The position numbers were made by a program, and so were the translations under genes. Source: Ruegeria faecimaris (GTDB lineage: Bacteria; Pseudomonadota; Alphaproteobacteria; Rhodobacterales; Rhodobacteraceae). From it: 64,000 nucleotides of DNA. Where the stretch lies: contig NZ_FXTE01000007.1 of assembly GCF_900182615.1 (NCBI RefSeq), positions 108,615 through 172,614 on the forward strand, written 5' to 3'. A model generated the notes under the pieces. That model did not search any database. It was given only the letters and a program-made list of their open reading frames with translations, and was not told where the DNA came from. This document shows positions 1-8,894 of this stretch, piece after piece. How positions within the stretch are numbered: position 1 is the stretch's first letter; every line of letters starts with the position of its first letter.

Positions 1-1
1 T

Positions 2-316
2 TGCGTTGAGACCTATTTCGATCAGGTGCTATGCAAACCGTTTGAAGAGATTCATCCTGTTGGCGCAGTGCCTACCGCACAGATACAAACCCGATTTTCA
101 GCGCCCAGCCGTCACGGTGACCATTTGATATTCCGGATGAAGATCACAAAGATCGGACGCAGTTCAGCCGAATACTCGGTCGTGGCCAGTTGTGCGCAAG
201 AGGAGCGACTGACAAGCGTAGCAACGCTTGTTCATGTAGATTCAAAGGGCGGTCCAACGGCCTGGCCCGCAGACATCCGTAAAAAACTCGAGGCATTCAG
301 GGACGACGCGCTATGA
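2..316 (+). CDS. Acyl-CoA thioesterase (hotdog fold), 5' end cut by window
   Basis: The reading frame is open from the first bases of the window, so this is the C-terminal part (about 104 residues) of a longer protein. The early residues VETYFDQVL followed by a beta-rich segment with HGDHL and FRMKITKIG fit a 4-hydroxybenzoyl-CoA thioesterase-like hotdog domain, which hydrolyses acyl-CoA thioesters in the cytoplasm. An internal GTG at 26 would give a shorter form, but the upstream codons also fit the family, so it is unlikely to be the start. The stop overlaps the ATG of the next gene (ATGA), so the two are translationally coupled. The family call is from pattern recognition; the substrate is unknown. 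Confidence 0.6.
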   Translation, partial: CVETYFDQVLCKPFEEIHPVGAVPTAQIQTRFSAPSRHGDHLIFRMKITKIGRSSAEYSVVASCAQEERLTSVATLVHVDSKGGPTAWPADIRKKLEAFRDDAL

Positions 317-708
317 GCCACAAGACAATTCACCCCGACGGCTGGTTGCCTGCCAAAGGATATGCCAATGGCGTTTTGACCAAAGATGGAACGTTACATA
401 TCGGCGGGCAAATAGGATGGGACGCGAACAAGAAATTTGTCAGCGGCGGGTTCATCGGACAGATGAAACAGGCGCTGCAGAATATCGTTGATATTGTCGA
501 GGCCGCTGGTGGCTCGGCCCGCGATGTGACCCGCCTGACCTGGTTCGTAACAGACAAACGCGAATATCTGTCTCTGCAAGCCGAAGTTGGGGCCGCCTAT
601 CGTGAGGTTTTCGGCAGGCATTTTCCTGCGATGTCAATGATCATCGTGGCGGGTTTGGTCGAAGACGAGGCCTTGTTGGAAATTGAAGCGACAGCACATT
701 TATCCTGA
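313..708 (+). CDS. RidA family protein (YjgF/YER057c/UK114)
   Basis: A 131-residue cytoplasmic protein of the normal RidA length. The segments HIGGQIGWDA near the N-terminus, QALQNIVDIVEAAGG in the middle, and the C-terminal LVEDEALLEIEATAHL are typical of the family. RidA proteins hydrolyse reactive enamine/imine intermediates from PLP enzymes; divergent members act in specific catabolic pathways. The gene overlaps the thioesterase by 4 bases, so the pair probably serves one pathway whose other genes lie left of the window. The usual substrate-binding arginine of the archetypal RidA is not obvious, so it may be one of the Rid subfamilies of unknown specificity. Confidence 0.85.
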   Translation: MSHKTIHPDGWLPAKGYANGVLTKDGTLHIGGQIGWDANKKFVSGGFIGQMKQALQNIVDIVEAAGGSARDVTRLTWFVTDKREYLSLQAEVGAAYREVFGRHFPAMSMIIVAGLVEDEALLEIEATAHLS

Positions 709-763
709 AGGCAAGCGACATTGAAACGGGCCCAGCGGAATGAATTTGAGCGATTTTCACCAT

Positions 764-834
764 AGGAGGTGAGAATTCTGCCAAACCTCTTTTCTGAAAT
801 CACAGGGCCGCCGAAGCGGGTTGCAGCGGCCTAA
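764..834 (+). other. Strong Shine-Dalgarno without a normal start codon
   Basis: AGGAGGTGA at 764-772 is a near-perfect ribosome binding site, but no ATG, GTG or TTG follows at a proper distance. The best-spaced codon is CTG at 778, which would open an 18-codon frame ending in TAA at 832-834. It may be the scar of a lost gene or a rare CTG-initiated peptide. The rest of the stretch from 709 to 1017 shows no gene, repeat or clear terminator. Confidence 0.2.
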
Positions 835-1017
835 ACCGGGCTGGATTTTGCGCTCGTACCAGAGTGAAAAGGCCAACGTGCAGGGCGTAACCAAGTCATT
901 TGGGCGACCGATTGAATGGTGAGGGGAGACAAAAACAAACTTCCGCCGCTATTTCGTCAGATCAATCACAAATTCATATCTCAAACAGATCCTCAACAAA
1001 ACATGAGGGTCGACGCA

Positions 1018-1530
1018 GTGAAAAGAGTCACAAGGCATCTAAGTCTCGAAAGACGGCGGTTGTCGCTGATTGCGGCTCTGGCTTTTGCCTCAGGTTTCAC
1101 TCTTTACTCACATATAGAGGCAACGCGTTTCGGATTACCCGTCCCGGTTGTTATCGGCCTGATCTATATGGCTGTCATTGTATGCGCGACGGCTCTATCC
1201 ACCTATTTCCTTCCTGGCTTGCGCCGCGTCACGGATACGGTGGCGATGACGCGTCTGGCATTTGCTCTTTGGGTGGCCGGAACCCAAAGCCATGAGATCG
1301 CAGCCTCGCCCACAATCAGCGCCGCCGTTGTAGTAGGGGGCGCGATCTTCGTGTTGCAAACGGGTTCTTTGGTTCAAAAGCTGGCCGGTAATCGACCGGA
1401 TTTCGGCTTTGTCCCTCACATTGTTGGAAACACGCGTCTGTTTCTGGCCTGGTTGGATAACGCCTGCGAATATCAGGGTGCCCGGGTCCAGCCGGTATTT
1501 GCAGGAAAGACGCCTCGAACGGTGGTCTGA
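1018..1530 (+). CDS. Hypothetical membrane protein
   Basis: No family recognised. About 170 residues with a basic N-terminus and hydrophobic segments near residues 14-28, 38-60 and 100-118, so probably an inner-membrane protein with three or four spans. The C-terminal 60 residues are soluble and basic. I chose GTG at 1018 because TGAGGG at 1004-1009 is a well-placed ribosome binding site; ATG at 1003 and ATG at 916 are longer alternatives without a visible site. It is convergent with the downstream aminopeptidase gene, with only 15 bases between the stops. Confidence 0.5.
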   Translation: MKRVTRHLSLERRRLSLIAALAFASGFTLYSHIEATRFGLPVPVVIGLIYMAVIVCATALSTYFLPGLRRVTDTVAMTRLAFALWVAGTQSHEIAASPTISAAVVVGGAIFVLQTGSLVQKLAGNRPDFGFVPHIVGNTRLFLAWLDNACEYQGARVQPVFAGKTPRTVV

Positions 1531-1545
1531 TGGCAAAACTCTGGT

Positions 1546-3351
1546 TTATTTGGTCAGCGTTGCACAGGCCGTCTGGGCCCATCTAAGGGCCAGAGGCGAA
1601 AGATGCGGCCCGACCTGTCTGAGAACCTTGGCATGATAGTCATTGATCCAGTCAATTTCTAACTGATTCAGCATATCTGGCATCAACATATCCGTCTGGA
1701 TCGGGATCCAGGTCATGTTCGAGAACTCCAGAAATCCGTCATCTGCCTCGACAATTTCGAACAGGTTTTCGATGCGAATGCCGAACCTGCCGGCCTCGTA
1801 ATATCCCGGCTCGATCGACATAACCATGCCAGGCATCAGGTCGACCGGGTTGTAAGGTTTGCCAATGCGCTGCGGATGTTCATGGACAGACAACCGGTGG
1901 CCAATTCCATGACCCGTACCGTGGTCATAATCCAATCCCAGATCCCACAGCGGGCGGCGACAGATTGCATCAATGTGATGGCCCTGTGTGCCTGCAGGAA
2001 AGCGCAGCGTGGCCAGAGCGTGAAAGGCCTTGAACACTGCGGTATAGGCCCGGTCATATCCATCAGGCCGCTGAGGCCCGAACGAAAAGCTGCGCGTGGC
2101 ATCCGTTGTGCCGGTGTCGTACTGCCCCCCGGAATCCAGCAGGTATGTGCCCCGCGGTTGGATCGGAACGGTATTGTCGGCCTCGGTAGCGTAATGGCAC
2201 ATCGCGGCATTGCCATCGGCGGCCGAGATTGTGTTGAAGCTTTCGTGGATGAACCCATCCTGAGCGCGGCGGAAGGCCAATACCCGCTGTTCTGCTTCAC
2301 GCTCGGTCACCGGTTCAGCCTGTTTCTGTACCTGAGCCGCCAGCCAGGCGCAGAATTCGGTCCAGGCGATCCCGTCCCGGATATGGCAAGCGCGCAACCC
2401 TTCCAGTTCCGTTGTATTCTTGCGGGCTTTGGTTTTGCTTAACAATCCGTTGACCGGCACGCCCTTTGCTCCGGTACGCTCCAGCACTTGTTTGACCGCC
2501 GTCGGCGAAAAATCGGGGTCGAAAATCACAGCCTGGCCGGGCGCTGTGAGATCACTGAGTGTAGACAGAAAACCATCCGGCGCCTGAACCGAAACATTTT
2601 CCGGCATGTGGTCAGTGACATCGGCATCCAGTTTTTGGTCAGACACGAACCAGTGAACCTGGCCCGAGCTTTGCAACAGAAGGAAAGAGTTGGGAACAGG
2701 GTTGAAAGCCACGTCTGAGCCACGCACATTAAGCAGCCAGGCGATGTTGTCGGGCTGAGTTTCCACCAGCAAGCCGGCCTCTCGGCGTGTTAGCTCAGTG
2801 GCCAGATCCGAGATCTTATCACCCGCCGCCCGGCCCGAAAACTGAAGTGGAAATGGCTCGATCTGTCCTTGGGGGGCAGCGGGTTGGTCGGTCCAGACTG
2901 CATCGACCGGATTTGAAGCCGTCGCTACCATCGCGGCACCGCTGCCTTCCAGCCCGTGCTCAAATCGGTCAAACCAGACCGGCGGTAGGTGCATCGAGTC
3001 AAAGCCGATTTTCCATCCTTTCTGTGCAACGGCGGCCAGCCAGTATTCGGGCGGCTCGTTAAACAGATGATGGTGCGAGAAAACAGCCTCGGCACACTGG
3101 TTTGCAGCCTGCACCACATAGCGGCCATCGACAAATAAAGCGACAGTTTCGGGTGTGACGATGGCCATGCCTGCCGAGCCGCTGAAGCCAGTTACAAAGG
3201 CGAGGCGTTCATCATGAGGGGCAACATATTCGCCCTGATGTGCGTCGTAGCGGGGCACGATAAAGGCATCCAGACCTTGTGCTTTAAGCTCTGCGCGCAA
3301 GGCCGAAACAATCGCGGATCGGTCGGTTCCGGGGGCATCAAGCATCGGCAT
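1546..3351 (-). CDS. pepP: Xaa-Pro aminopeptidase (M24B, aminopeptidase P)
   Basis: A 601-residue metallopeptidase that removes the N-terminal residue of peptides with proline in second place. It has the long three-domain form: two creatinase-like N-terminal domains (about residues 1-310) and a C-terminal pita-bread M24 domain. Metal-ligand motifs are visible: LDSGGQYDTGTTD near 405-418, HGTGHGIGH near 480-490, SIEPGYYE near 512 and RIENL near 527. The start codon lies 14 bases inside the end of the upstream ABC ATPase gene, so it is the last gene of the peptide-type transporter operon. This context supports a role in breaking down imported proline-containing peptides. Two in-frame ATGs (3351 and 3345) are equally possible. 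Confidence 0.93.
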   Translation of the reverse strand: MPMLDAPGTDRSAIVSALRAELKAQGLDAFIVPRYDAHQGEYVAPHDERLAFVTGFSGSAGMAIVTPETVALFVDGRYVVQAANQCAEAVFSHHHLFNEPPEYWLAAVAQKGWKIGFDSMHLPPVWFDRFEHGLEGSGAAMVATASNPVDAVWTDQPAAPQGQIEPFPLQFSGRAAGDKISDLATELTRREAGLLVETQPDNIAWLLNVRGSDVAFNPVPNSFLLLQSSGQVHWFVSDQKLDADVTDHMPENVSVQAPDGFLSTLSDLTAPGQAVIFDPDFSPTAVKQVLERTGAKGVPVNGLLSKTKARKNTTELEGLRACHIRDGIAWTEFCAWLAAQVQKQAEPVTEREAEQRVLAFRRAQDGFIHESFNTISAADGNAAMCHYATEADNTVPIQPRGTYLLDSGGQYDTGTTDATRSFSFGPQRPDGYDRAYTAVFKAFHALATLRFPAGTQGHHIDAICRRPLWDLGLDYDHGTGHGIGHRLSVHEHPQRIGKPYNPVDLMPGMVMSIEPGYYEAGRFGIRIENLFEIVEADDGFLEFSNMTWIPIQTDMLMPDMLNQLEIDWINDYHAKVLRQVGPHLSPLALRWAQTACATLTK

Positions 3352-4333
3352 TTATCTCTTCAACATGGTGACAGGCGACCTCGCCACGATTTTCAAAAGG
3401 CATCAGGGCAGGCACTTTGGTTTCGCATATGTTGCTGGCGTGAGGGCACCGGACATGGAACGGACACCCTGAGGGCATGTTCAGTGGTGAAGGCAGCTCT
3501 CCCTCAAGCCGCTTGACGGCACCGCGGTTGTCGGGGTCCAGCGAAGGGGCGGCTGAAAGCAGAGCTTGGCTGTAAGGGTGGGAGGGGGCGGAAAACAAGG
3601 TTTCGCTGTCGCCGATTTCAACGATCCGCCCAAGGTAGATTACCGCGACCCGGTTTGAAACATGACGGACAAGCCGCAGGTCATGGGCCACAAACAGGAT
3701 TGTCAGATCAAGTTCCCGCTGCAGGTCCAGCAACAGGTTTACCACCTGCGCCTGAACCGAAACATCTAGTGCCGAGACCAGTTCGTCCGCAATCAGAACT
3801 TCGGGTTCGACCGCCAATGCGCGCGCAATGGCGATCCGCTGACGCTGACCTCCGGAGAATTCGTGCGGCAGCTTGTCTTGCGCGTCCTTCGGAAGGCGGA
3901 CCAGATCAAGCAACTCGGCCACACGGTCGGGAATTTCTGCTTCTGGGCGCATGTTGTGAACGCTCAGGGCTTCGGCCAGAATTTGCTCTGTCGTCATCCG
4001 GGGATTGAGCGATGAATAGGGGTCCTGGAACATCATCTGAACCCGGCGGTTATAGGTGCGGTCAGCTTTGATTTCGCCGTCGAATATGTCCTGACCTTCA
4101 AAGTAGATTGAACCGTCGCTGGGCTTATGAAGGCGCACGATACACCGGGCTAGTGTGGACTTTCCACACCCGGACTCTCCGACGACGCCCAGAGTTTCGC
4201 CGCGGGTCAGATCTAGGCTGACACCATTCAGCGCCCGTACTTCGCGACCAGGACGCCGCGAAATGACATCGCCGATGCTGCGGCCCATTGGGAACCGCAG
4301 ATGCAGGTCGCGGATTTGCATCAGGGCAGTCAT
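3338..4333 (-). CDS. Dipeptide/oligopeptide-type ABC transporter ATP-binding protein (DppF/OppF type)
   Basis: A 331-residue nucleotide-binding subunit of a peptide/opine/nickel-type importer. Walker A GESGCGKS lies near residue 51, the signature FSGGQRQR near 157, Walker B LIADELVSALD near 178, and the C-terminal oligo_HPY region with CPFHVRCPHA, whose cysteines suit the iron-sulfur-like motif of this subfamily. The frame is open further upstream, but ATG at 4333 overlaps the stop of the preceding ATPase gene by 4 bases and starts exactly where family similarity begins. It works as a pair with that ATPase on the cytoplasmic side of the membrane. Confidence 0.92.
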   Translation of the reverse strand: MTALMQIRDLHLRFPMGRSIGDVISRRPGREVRALNGVSLDLTRGETLGVVGESGCGKSTLARCIVRLHKPSDGSIYFEGQDIFDGEIKADRTYNRRVQMMFQDPYSSLNPRMTTEQILAEALSVHNMRPEAEIPDRVAELLDLVRLPKDAQDKLPHEFSGGQRQRIAIARALAVEPEVLIADELVSALDVSVQAQVVNLLLDLQRELDLTILFVAHDLRLVRHVSNRVAVIYLGRIVEIGDSETLFSAPSHPYSQALLSAAPSLDPDNRGAVKRLEGELPSPLNMPSGCPFHVRCPHASNICETKVPALMPFENRGEVACHHVEEINADA

Positions 4334-5322
4334 GCGGCGTTCCCTTGGGTTTTGGTTATCGGGTTGAAACAGGCGACCTGTCTTTGATCGGTGATCAGGG
4401 TCATCGCTGGGCGCTCTTGCGTGCAGGCGTCTATGCAGGCGGCACAGCGCGGTGCAAACGCGCATCCAGCAGGCAGGGCATCCAGTGCGGGCGGCACTCC
4501 GGGAACAGAATATAGCGGCGTGCGAGGAGCGATGTTTTCGGGCACAGACCGCATCAGACCCACAGTATAGGGGTGATGCGGTGCCCGCAGCACATCGCGG
4601 ACCGGCCCTTGTTCGACGATCCGCCCCGCATACATAACGGCCACGTTGTCGCAAGTCTGGGCAACCACGCCAAGATCATGGGTGACCAGCACAACCCCCA
4701 TATCCATATCCTGCGCCAGTCGCAGGATCAGATCGAGGATCTGCGCCTGTATGGTCACGTCCAGTGCTGTGGTGGGTTCATCCGCCAGCAACAGTTTGGG
4801 TTCTGCGGCAAGCGCTATTGCGATCATGACCCGCTGGCGCATTCCGCCGGAAAATTGGTGAGGATAATCCTTCAAGCGTTGCGCTGCCGAGGGGATGCCG
4901 ACAAGGTCCAGCATTTCGATTGCCCGATCCAAGCGCGCGGCGCGGGGCAGGTCGGTATGGGCACGCAGGGTCTCTTCCAGTTGCAGTCCGACAGTCAGCA
5001 GAGGGTTCAGCGAAGTCATCGGTTCCTGAAAAATCATCGCGATTTCACGACCCTGAAACCGACGAAGAGCCCTGTCTGACATGGATATCAGATCACGCCC
5101 ATTCCAGCGCACCTGGCCGGTCACGTCGCCATAGCGGCGCGCCAGCCCCATGATCGAGCGCAACGTGACGCTCTTGCCCGACCCGCTTTCGCCGACTAGC
5201 CCCAAAACCTCACCCCGGTTCACGCCGAAACTGACATTGCGCAGCGCAGGCAACGCGCGACCGTTCTTGTGAAAGGTTGTGCATAGCCCGGTTACTTCTA
5301 GAAGTTTCGTTTGGTCCTGCAT
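4330..5322 (-). CDS. Dipeptide/oligopeptide-type ABC transporter ATP-binding protein (DppD/OppD type)
   Basis: A 330-residue ATPase subunit, partner of the next gene. Walker A GESGSGKS is near residue 41, signature FSGGMRQR near 154, Walker [12 protein letters not shown] near 175, and the C-terminus has the oligo_HPY cysteine pattern [17 protein letters not shown] at 5322 follows the permease stop by two bases, which indicates coupled translation; the longer open frame overlaps the permease gene and lacks family similarity. The neighbours (binding protein, two permeases, second ATPase, aminopeptidase P) point to peptide uptake, but the exact ligand cannot be read from the sequence. Confidence 0.92.
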   Translation of the reverse strand: MQDQTKLLEVTGLCTTFHKNGRALPALRNVSFGVNRGEVLGLVGESGSGKSVTLRSIMGLARRYGDVTGQVRWNGRDLISMSDRALRRFQGREIAMIFQEPMTSLNPLLTVGLQLEETLRAHTDLPRAARLDRAIEMLDLVGIPSAAQRLKDYPHQFSGGMRQRVMIAIALAAEPKLLLADEPTTALDVTIQAQILDLILRLAQDMDMGVVLVTHDLGVVAQTCDNVAVMYAGRIVEQGPVRDVLRAPHHPYTVGLMRSVPENIAPRTPLYSVPGVPPALDALPAGCAFAPRCAACIDACTQERPAMTLITDQRQVACFNPITKTQGNAA

Positions 5323-5324
5323 CG

Positions 5325-6182
5325 CTATCCCCGCGGTCTCAGCAGATCGGCAAGCCCATCGCCCAAAAGCGAAAAGCCAAGGCCGGTCAGAACGATGGCG
5401 ATGCCGGGCATCAGGCTCAGCCACCAGGCGGTCGAGATAAAGTTGCGCCCTTCGGCAATCAGCACGCCCCATTCGGCCTGCGGTGGTTGCGCCCCCAACC
5501 CCAGATAGCCAAGGGATGACCCCAGCAAGATCACCAGCGCCATGTCAGTCATCCAATAGACAATAACCGGTGTTATCGCGTTTGGCAGCAGGTGGCGGAA
5601 GATGATGCGGCTGTCGGAATATCCCATCACCACCCCGGCCGAGGCATAGTCATTCCCCATTTGAGCGATTACCTCGGCCCGCATCAGGCGCGCATAATAG
5701 ACCCAGTAAACAACTGAAATCGCGATATACATGTTGATCAGGCCCGGCCCTAGAACCGCAACCACGGCAATGACAAGAACCAGGAAAGGAAAGGTGATTA
5801 CAGCGTCAACGATGCGGCCAAAGATCATGTCCGCGATGCCGCGATAATACCCGACCAGCGCGCCAATCGTTATACCGGTGACCAATGCGAATACAGTCCC
5901 GAAAATTGCCATCTGCATGTTGACCTGATAGGCCCAGATGACGCGGGATAGGCTGTCGCGCCCTAACAGATCTGTACCGAACGGATGTGCCCAGGATGGT
6001 GGTTGGCGCAGGGCCTGATAGTCGATTGCGCTTGGGTCATAGGGCGCGAATACGCCAGGAAACAGGGCAAGCAGCACCGAAAACCCGATGATGATGCACC
6101 CGGCCACGAACCCAGGTTTGCGCAAGGCCCGCTGCATGAAGGTGGGGCGCTGCGAGGTGCTGTTGAAGGTCGCGTCACTCAT
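5325..6182 (-). CDS. ABC transporter permease (DppC type)
   Basis: A 285-residue inner-membrane permease. The N-terminal OppC_N segment (one span, with FAPYDPSAIDY in the periplasmic loop) is followed by the BPD_transp_1 domain; the HPFGTDLLGRDSLSR motif typical of DppC/OppC proteins is present near residue 60-75. The EAA-like loop (RHLLPNAITPV) that contacts the ATPase is near residue 200. The start overlaps the stop of the preceding permease gene by 4 bases. Confidence 0.9.
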   Translation of the reverse strand: MSDATFNSTSQRPTFMQRALRKPGFVAGCIIIGFSVLLALFPGVFAPYDPSAIDYQALRQPPSWAHPFGTDLLGRDSLSRVIWAYQVNMQMAIFGTVFALVTGITIGALVGYYRGIADMIFGRIVDAVITFPFLVLVIAVVAVLGPGLINMYIAISVVYWVYYARLMRAEVIAQMGNDYASAGVVMGYSDSRIIFRHLLPNAITPVIVYWMTDMALVILLGSSLGYLGLGAQPPQAEWGVLIAEGRNFISTAWWLSLMPGIAIVLTGLGFSLLGDGLADLLRPRG

Positions 6183-7120
6183 TGCAGGCGCATCCTTGGG
6201 TCAAGGCGACTCTGAAACAGGTCGGTCATCAGGAAAACCACGGAAACCAGAACAGCAAATGTCAGGGTCAGCCCCTGAATCAGGGGGTAGTCGCGGGCAA
6301 AGATAGCCTCGAGCATCAGTCGCCCCATTCCGGGCACGGCGAATACGGTTTCGGTGACCAATGTCCCGCTCATCAGATTGCCGATAGACAGGCCCAGCAG
6401 GGTTACCGTGGAAATCAGCGCATTGCGCAGGACGTGGCGACCCAGAACCAAACGAGGAGGCAGGCCTTTGGCACGCGCGAACTGGACATATTCGGCGTCC
6501 AGAACCTCGATAATCGCGCTGCGCAGGTTCCGCATGATGATGGCCGAGGTGTAAAGCGCTACGGTCACTGAAGGCAGGAACAGGTGATAGAGCCGCTCGG
6601 TAAAGGTGTCGCCATATCCTCCGACCGGAAACAAGCGCAGCTGTGCTGCCAGAAAGGTCAACAGAACGAGGCCAATATAGAACACCGGCATCGACAGCCC
6701 GATCTGAAAGACAGTGCGGATCACAGCATCAGGCCAGCGCCCCCGGTTGAGCGCGGCAACAAAGGCCAGCGGACCGGCAATCAGCAGCGACAAAACCACC
6801 GAATACACGGTCAGGAAGACAGTGATAGGAAGACGGTCAGAAATCACATTGATCACATCCGAGCGCATCAGGATGGACCGACCCAGATCGCCCTGCACGG
6901 TGTTGGTCAGGAACAGCCAGAATTGCACCAGCATAGGTTCGGTCAACCCAAGCCGTTCACGGATGGCCTGGATGTCGGCGTCCGAGGCACGATCACCGGC
7001 CATCGCAATGGCAGGGTCCCCCGGTAGCAATCGAACAAGAAGAAAAATAATGATCATGACCAGAAAAAAGGTCGGGATCATCATCAGGAGTCGTTTGAAG
7101 ATATAGGACAGGCTGGACAA
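6179..7120 (-). CDS. ABC transporter permease (DppB type)
   Basis: A 313-residue permease with six predicted spans. The N-terminal FKRLLMMIPTFFLVMIIIF span, the LLPGDPAIAM motif and the RAKGLPPRLVLGRHVLRNA EAA-type loop are typical of the DppB/OppB family. It pairs with the DppC-type permease to form the membrane channel. It starts 57 bases after the binding-protein gene, and a strong hairpin lies in that spacer. Confidence 0.9.
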   Translation of the reverse strand: MSSLSYIFKRLLMMIPTFFLVMIIIFLLVRLLPGDPAIAMAGDRASDADIQAIRERLGLTEPMLVQFWLFLTNTVQGDLGRSILMRSDVINVISDRLPITVFLTVYSVVLSLLIAGPLAFVAALNRGRWPDAVIRTVFQIGLSMPVFYIGLVLLTFLAAQLRLFPVGGYGDTFTERLYHLFLPSVTVALYTSAIIMRNLRSAIIEVLDAEYVQFARAKGLPPRLVLGRHVLRNALISTVTLLGLSIGNLMSGTLVTETVFAVPGMGRLMLEAIFARDYPLIQGLTLTFAVLVSVVFLMTDLFQSRLDPRMRLQ

Positions 7121-7138
7121 AGCGAGCTCCGCAAATTT

Positions 7139-7164
7139 GTCCCGCCGCCTGAAAGCGGCGGGAC
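7139..7164 (-). terminator. Intercistronic hairpin after the binding-protein gene
   Basis: GTCCCGCCGC at 7139-7148 and GCGGCGGGAC at 7155-7164 form a perfect 10-bp GC-rich stem with a 6-base loop, between the binding-protein stop and the first permease start. There is no uridine run, so it more likely protects the 3' end of the upstream message or attenuates transcription than ends it fully. Placement of this kind commonly makes the binding protein more abundant than the membrane parts. Confidence 0.6.
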
Positions 7165-7177
7165 CAGGGGTCTTACC

Positions 7178-8761
7178 TTAGCGGCTGACGGTTGCTTGAT
7201 CGAAGATATTGTTGCCCAGAGGGGTCTGGACATAGCCTTCGACAGCCGAGCCAACTGCAACGGCAAAGGGGGTCTCATACATGAACAGCAGGGGGGCTGC
7301 TTCGGCATAGAGCTCTTGCATTCGGGCGAATTTCGCTTTGCGCGCCTCGGCGTCCATTTCACCGGCGGCTTCGTCGAACAGGGTGTTAAACTCGGCGTTT
7401 TCCCAGCCGGTTCCTACTGCCTTGGCCGTGGGTGTGTGGCCCAGCCAGCCCACCACCTGACTGGGATCATTTACATCGTTGACCCAGCCATAGGTGTGAA
7501 TGTCAAACTCACCTGATCGGTTCTTAGCGCCGCGTGTTGCGCCGTCCACTTGCTCGACCACAAGATCGACGCCCAGAGGAGCCCACATCTGCTGAAGCGC
7601 CGCAAAGATGGTTGCATCGTCCGCAGAACCTGCCAGCGTGGTAAAGGTGATTTCGGTTCCATCGGCAAACCCGGCCTCGGCCAACAATGCCTTGGCCTTG
7701 TCCACGTCATAGCCATAGAGCGGGGTCATGTCGGCGGCATATTGGGTAGCCTTGGCCATCAACGGCGAGCTCATCGGTTGACCCGCGCCATGCAGTACCA
7801 GCCCGATCAACGCTTCTTTGTTGGTGCCATAGTTCAGCGCCTGCCGGACGCGGGCGTCGGCCAGTGGGTTGGCAGAACCATCGGCTCGGTTATCGCGCGT
7901 ATTGATTGGCGAATAGATGATCCGCGTGGACGGATAGAGGTTCATGTTGATGTTAGATTCCTGCTCCAGCTCGGCCACACGGCTGAACGGGATGAATTCT
8001 GCGGCATCAACTTCTCCGGCCTGCAAACTCAGGATGCGGGTAGCGTCATCCGGGATGATCTCAAAATGTACGGCATCCAGATAGGGCAGAGCTTTGCCGT
8101 CTGCGCCCATGCGCCAATAGTTTTCATTGGCGCAGAAATCCATCGATGCACCTTGTTCAAAGCCACACAGATAGAAGGGGCCAGAGCCTACTCCGGCGAC
8201 TGTGGCGGCAAATATCGCAGCGGATTTTTCCTGATCTGTTGCACCTTCTGCGGCCTCAAAGGCCGCTTTGGACACGATTGCCGTGTTGAATGTGGCCAGC
8301 ATGGACAGGATGGTTGGATCCGGGCTGCCAAGGGCAACCGTGATCGCGTTTCCATCTGCGGTAACCGCGTCGATCGAACCCAGCAAGCCAGCCCAGGGGC
8401 TCAGGTCGGGATTGCGCGCTCGGTCGAGGGAAAAGACTACGTCGTCACCTGACATGGGCGTACCGTTTGCGAATTTGATCCCCTCGCGCAGGGTCAGCGA
8501 AACCGTTTTACCATCGTCAGAGACTGTATAGGTCTCAGCAAGGCCCGGTTCGACGGAATTGCCGTCGGCACTGCTGCGCAGCAGGGTGTCGAACAGGCTG
8601 CCGACCATCCAGATATCAGGGTTGCGATCCGCATAGATCGGATCAATCAGGCGCGACCCGTCATAGCGTGCAAAGTTGAGTGTGCCGCCTCTTTCCTGTG
8701 CCAAAGCAGGCATGGCCAGGGTAGCGGCAACGGTTAGTCCCAAAACCGTCTTCAATTTCAT
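7178..8761 (-). CDS. ABC transporter substrate-binding protein, family 5 (DppA/OppA type)
   Basis: A 527-residue periplasmic binding protein. A signal peptide of about 21 residues ends in ALA before QERGG. The SBP_bac_5 pattern is clear: an N-terminal LIDPIYADRNPD region, VSDDGKTVSLTLREGIKFANG near residue 80-105 and DARVRQALNYGTNKEAL near 290. It is the first transporter gene of the operon, so it should be the most strongly expressed. Family members bind peptides, opines, sugars or metal chelates; peptide is favoured here only because an aminopeptidase gene ends the operon. Confidence 0.92.
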   Translation of the reverse strand: MKLKTVLGLTVAATLAMPALAQERGGTLNFARYDGSRLIDPIYADRNPDIWMVGSLFDTLLRSSADGNSVEPGLAETYTVSDDGKTVSLTLREGIKFANGTPMSGDDVVFSLDRARNPDLSPWAGLLGSIDAVTADGNAITVALGSPDPTILSMLATFNTAIVSKAAFEAAEGATDQEKSAAIFAATVAGVGSGPFYLCGFEQGASMDFCANENYWRMGADGKALPYLDAVHFEIIPDDATRILSLQAGEVDAAEFIPFSRVAELEQESNINMNLYPSTRIIYSPINTRDNRADGSANPLADARVRQALNYGTNKEALIGLVLHGAGQPMSSPLMAKATQYAADMTPLYGYDVDKAKALLAEAGFADGTEITFTTLAGSADDATIFAALQQMWAPLGVDLVVEQVDGATRGAKNRSGEFDIHTYGWVNDVNDPSQVVGWLGHTPTAKAVGTGWENAEFNTLFDEAAGEMDAEARKAKFARMQELYAEAAPLLFMYETPFAVAVGSAVEGYVQTPLGNNIFDQATVSR

Positions 8762-8821
8762 AATCAGTCCTCCCGCAGAATGAATTCATGCTCGGGGCGA
8801 CCATATCCGATTCTTAACAAT

Positions 8822-8839
8822 ACTAAAGCTTTTTTTAGT
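8822..8839 (-). promoter_or_regulatory. Inverted repeat ACTAAA-N6-TTTAGT upstream of the ABC operon
   Basis: ACTAAA (8822-8827) and TTTAGT (8834-8839) are perfectly matched arms separated by six bases in the AT-rich 133-base gap between the regulator gene and the binding-protein gene. It is placed about 60 bases before the binding-protein start, a suitable position for an operator. The upstream XRE-cupin protein is the obvious candidate to bind it. Inference only. Confidence 0.35.
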
Positions 8840-8894
8840 GGTGGGTGAAAAGTGGCCAAATGTATTTAGGCTGACCTCTGTTCGGTTGGTCAAT

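Noticed and set aside
7550..8452. 300-codon open frame on the plus strand
   Set aside because: It lies wholly antisense to the ABC binding-protein gene, shows no family similarity and is a product of GC-rich codon bias.
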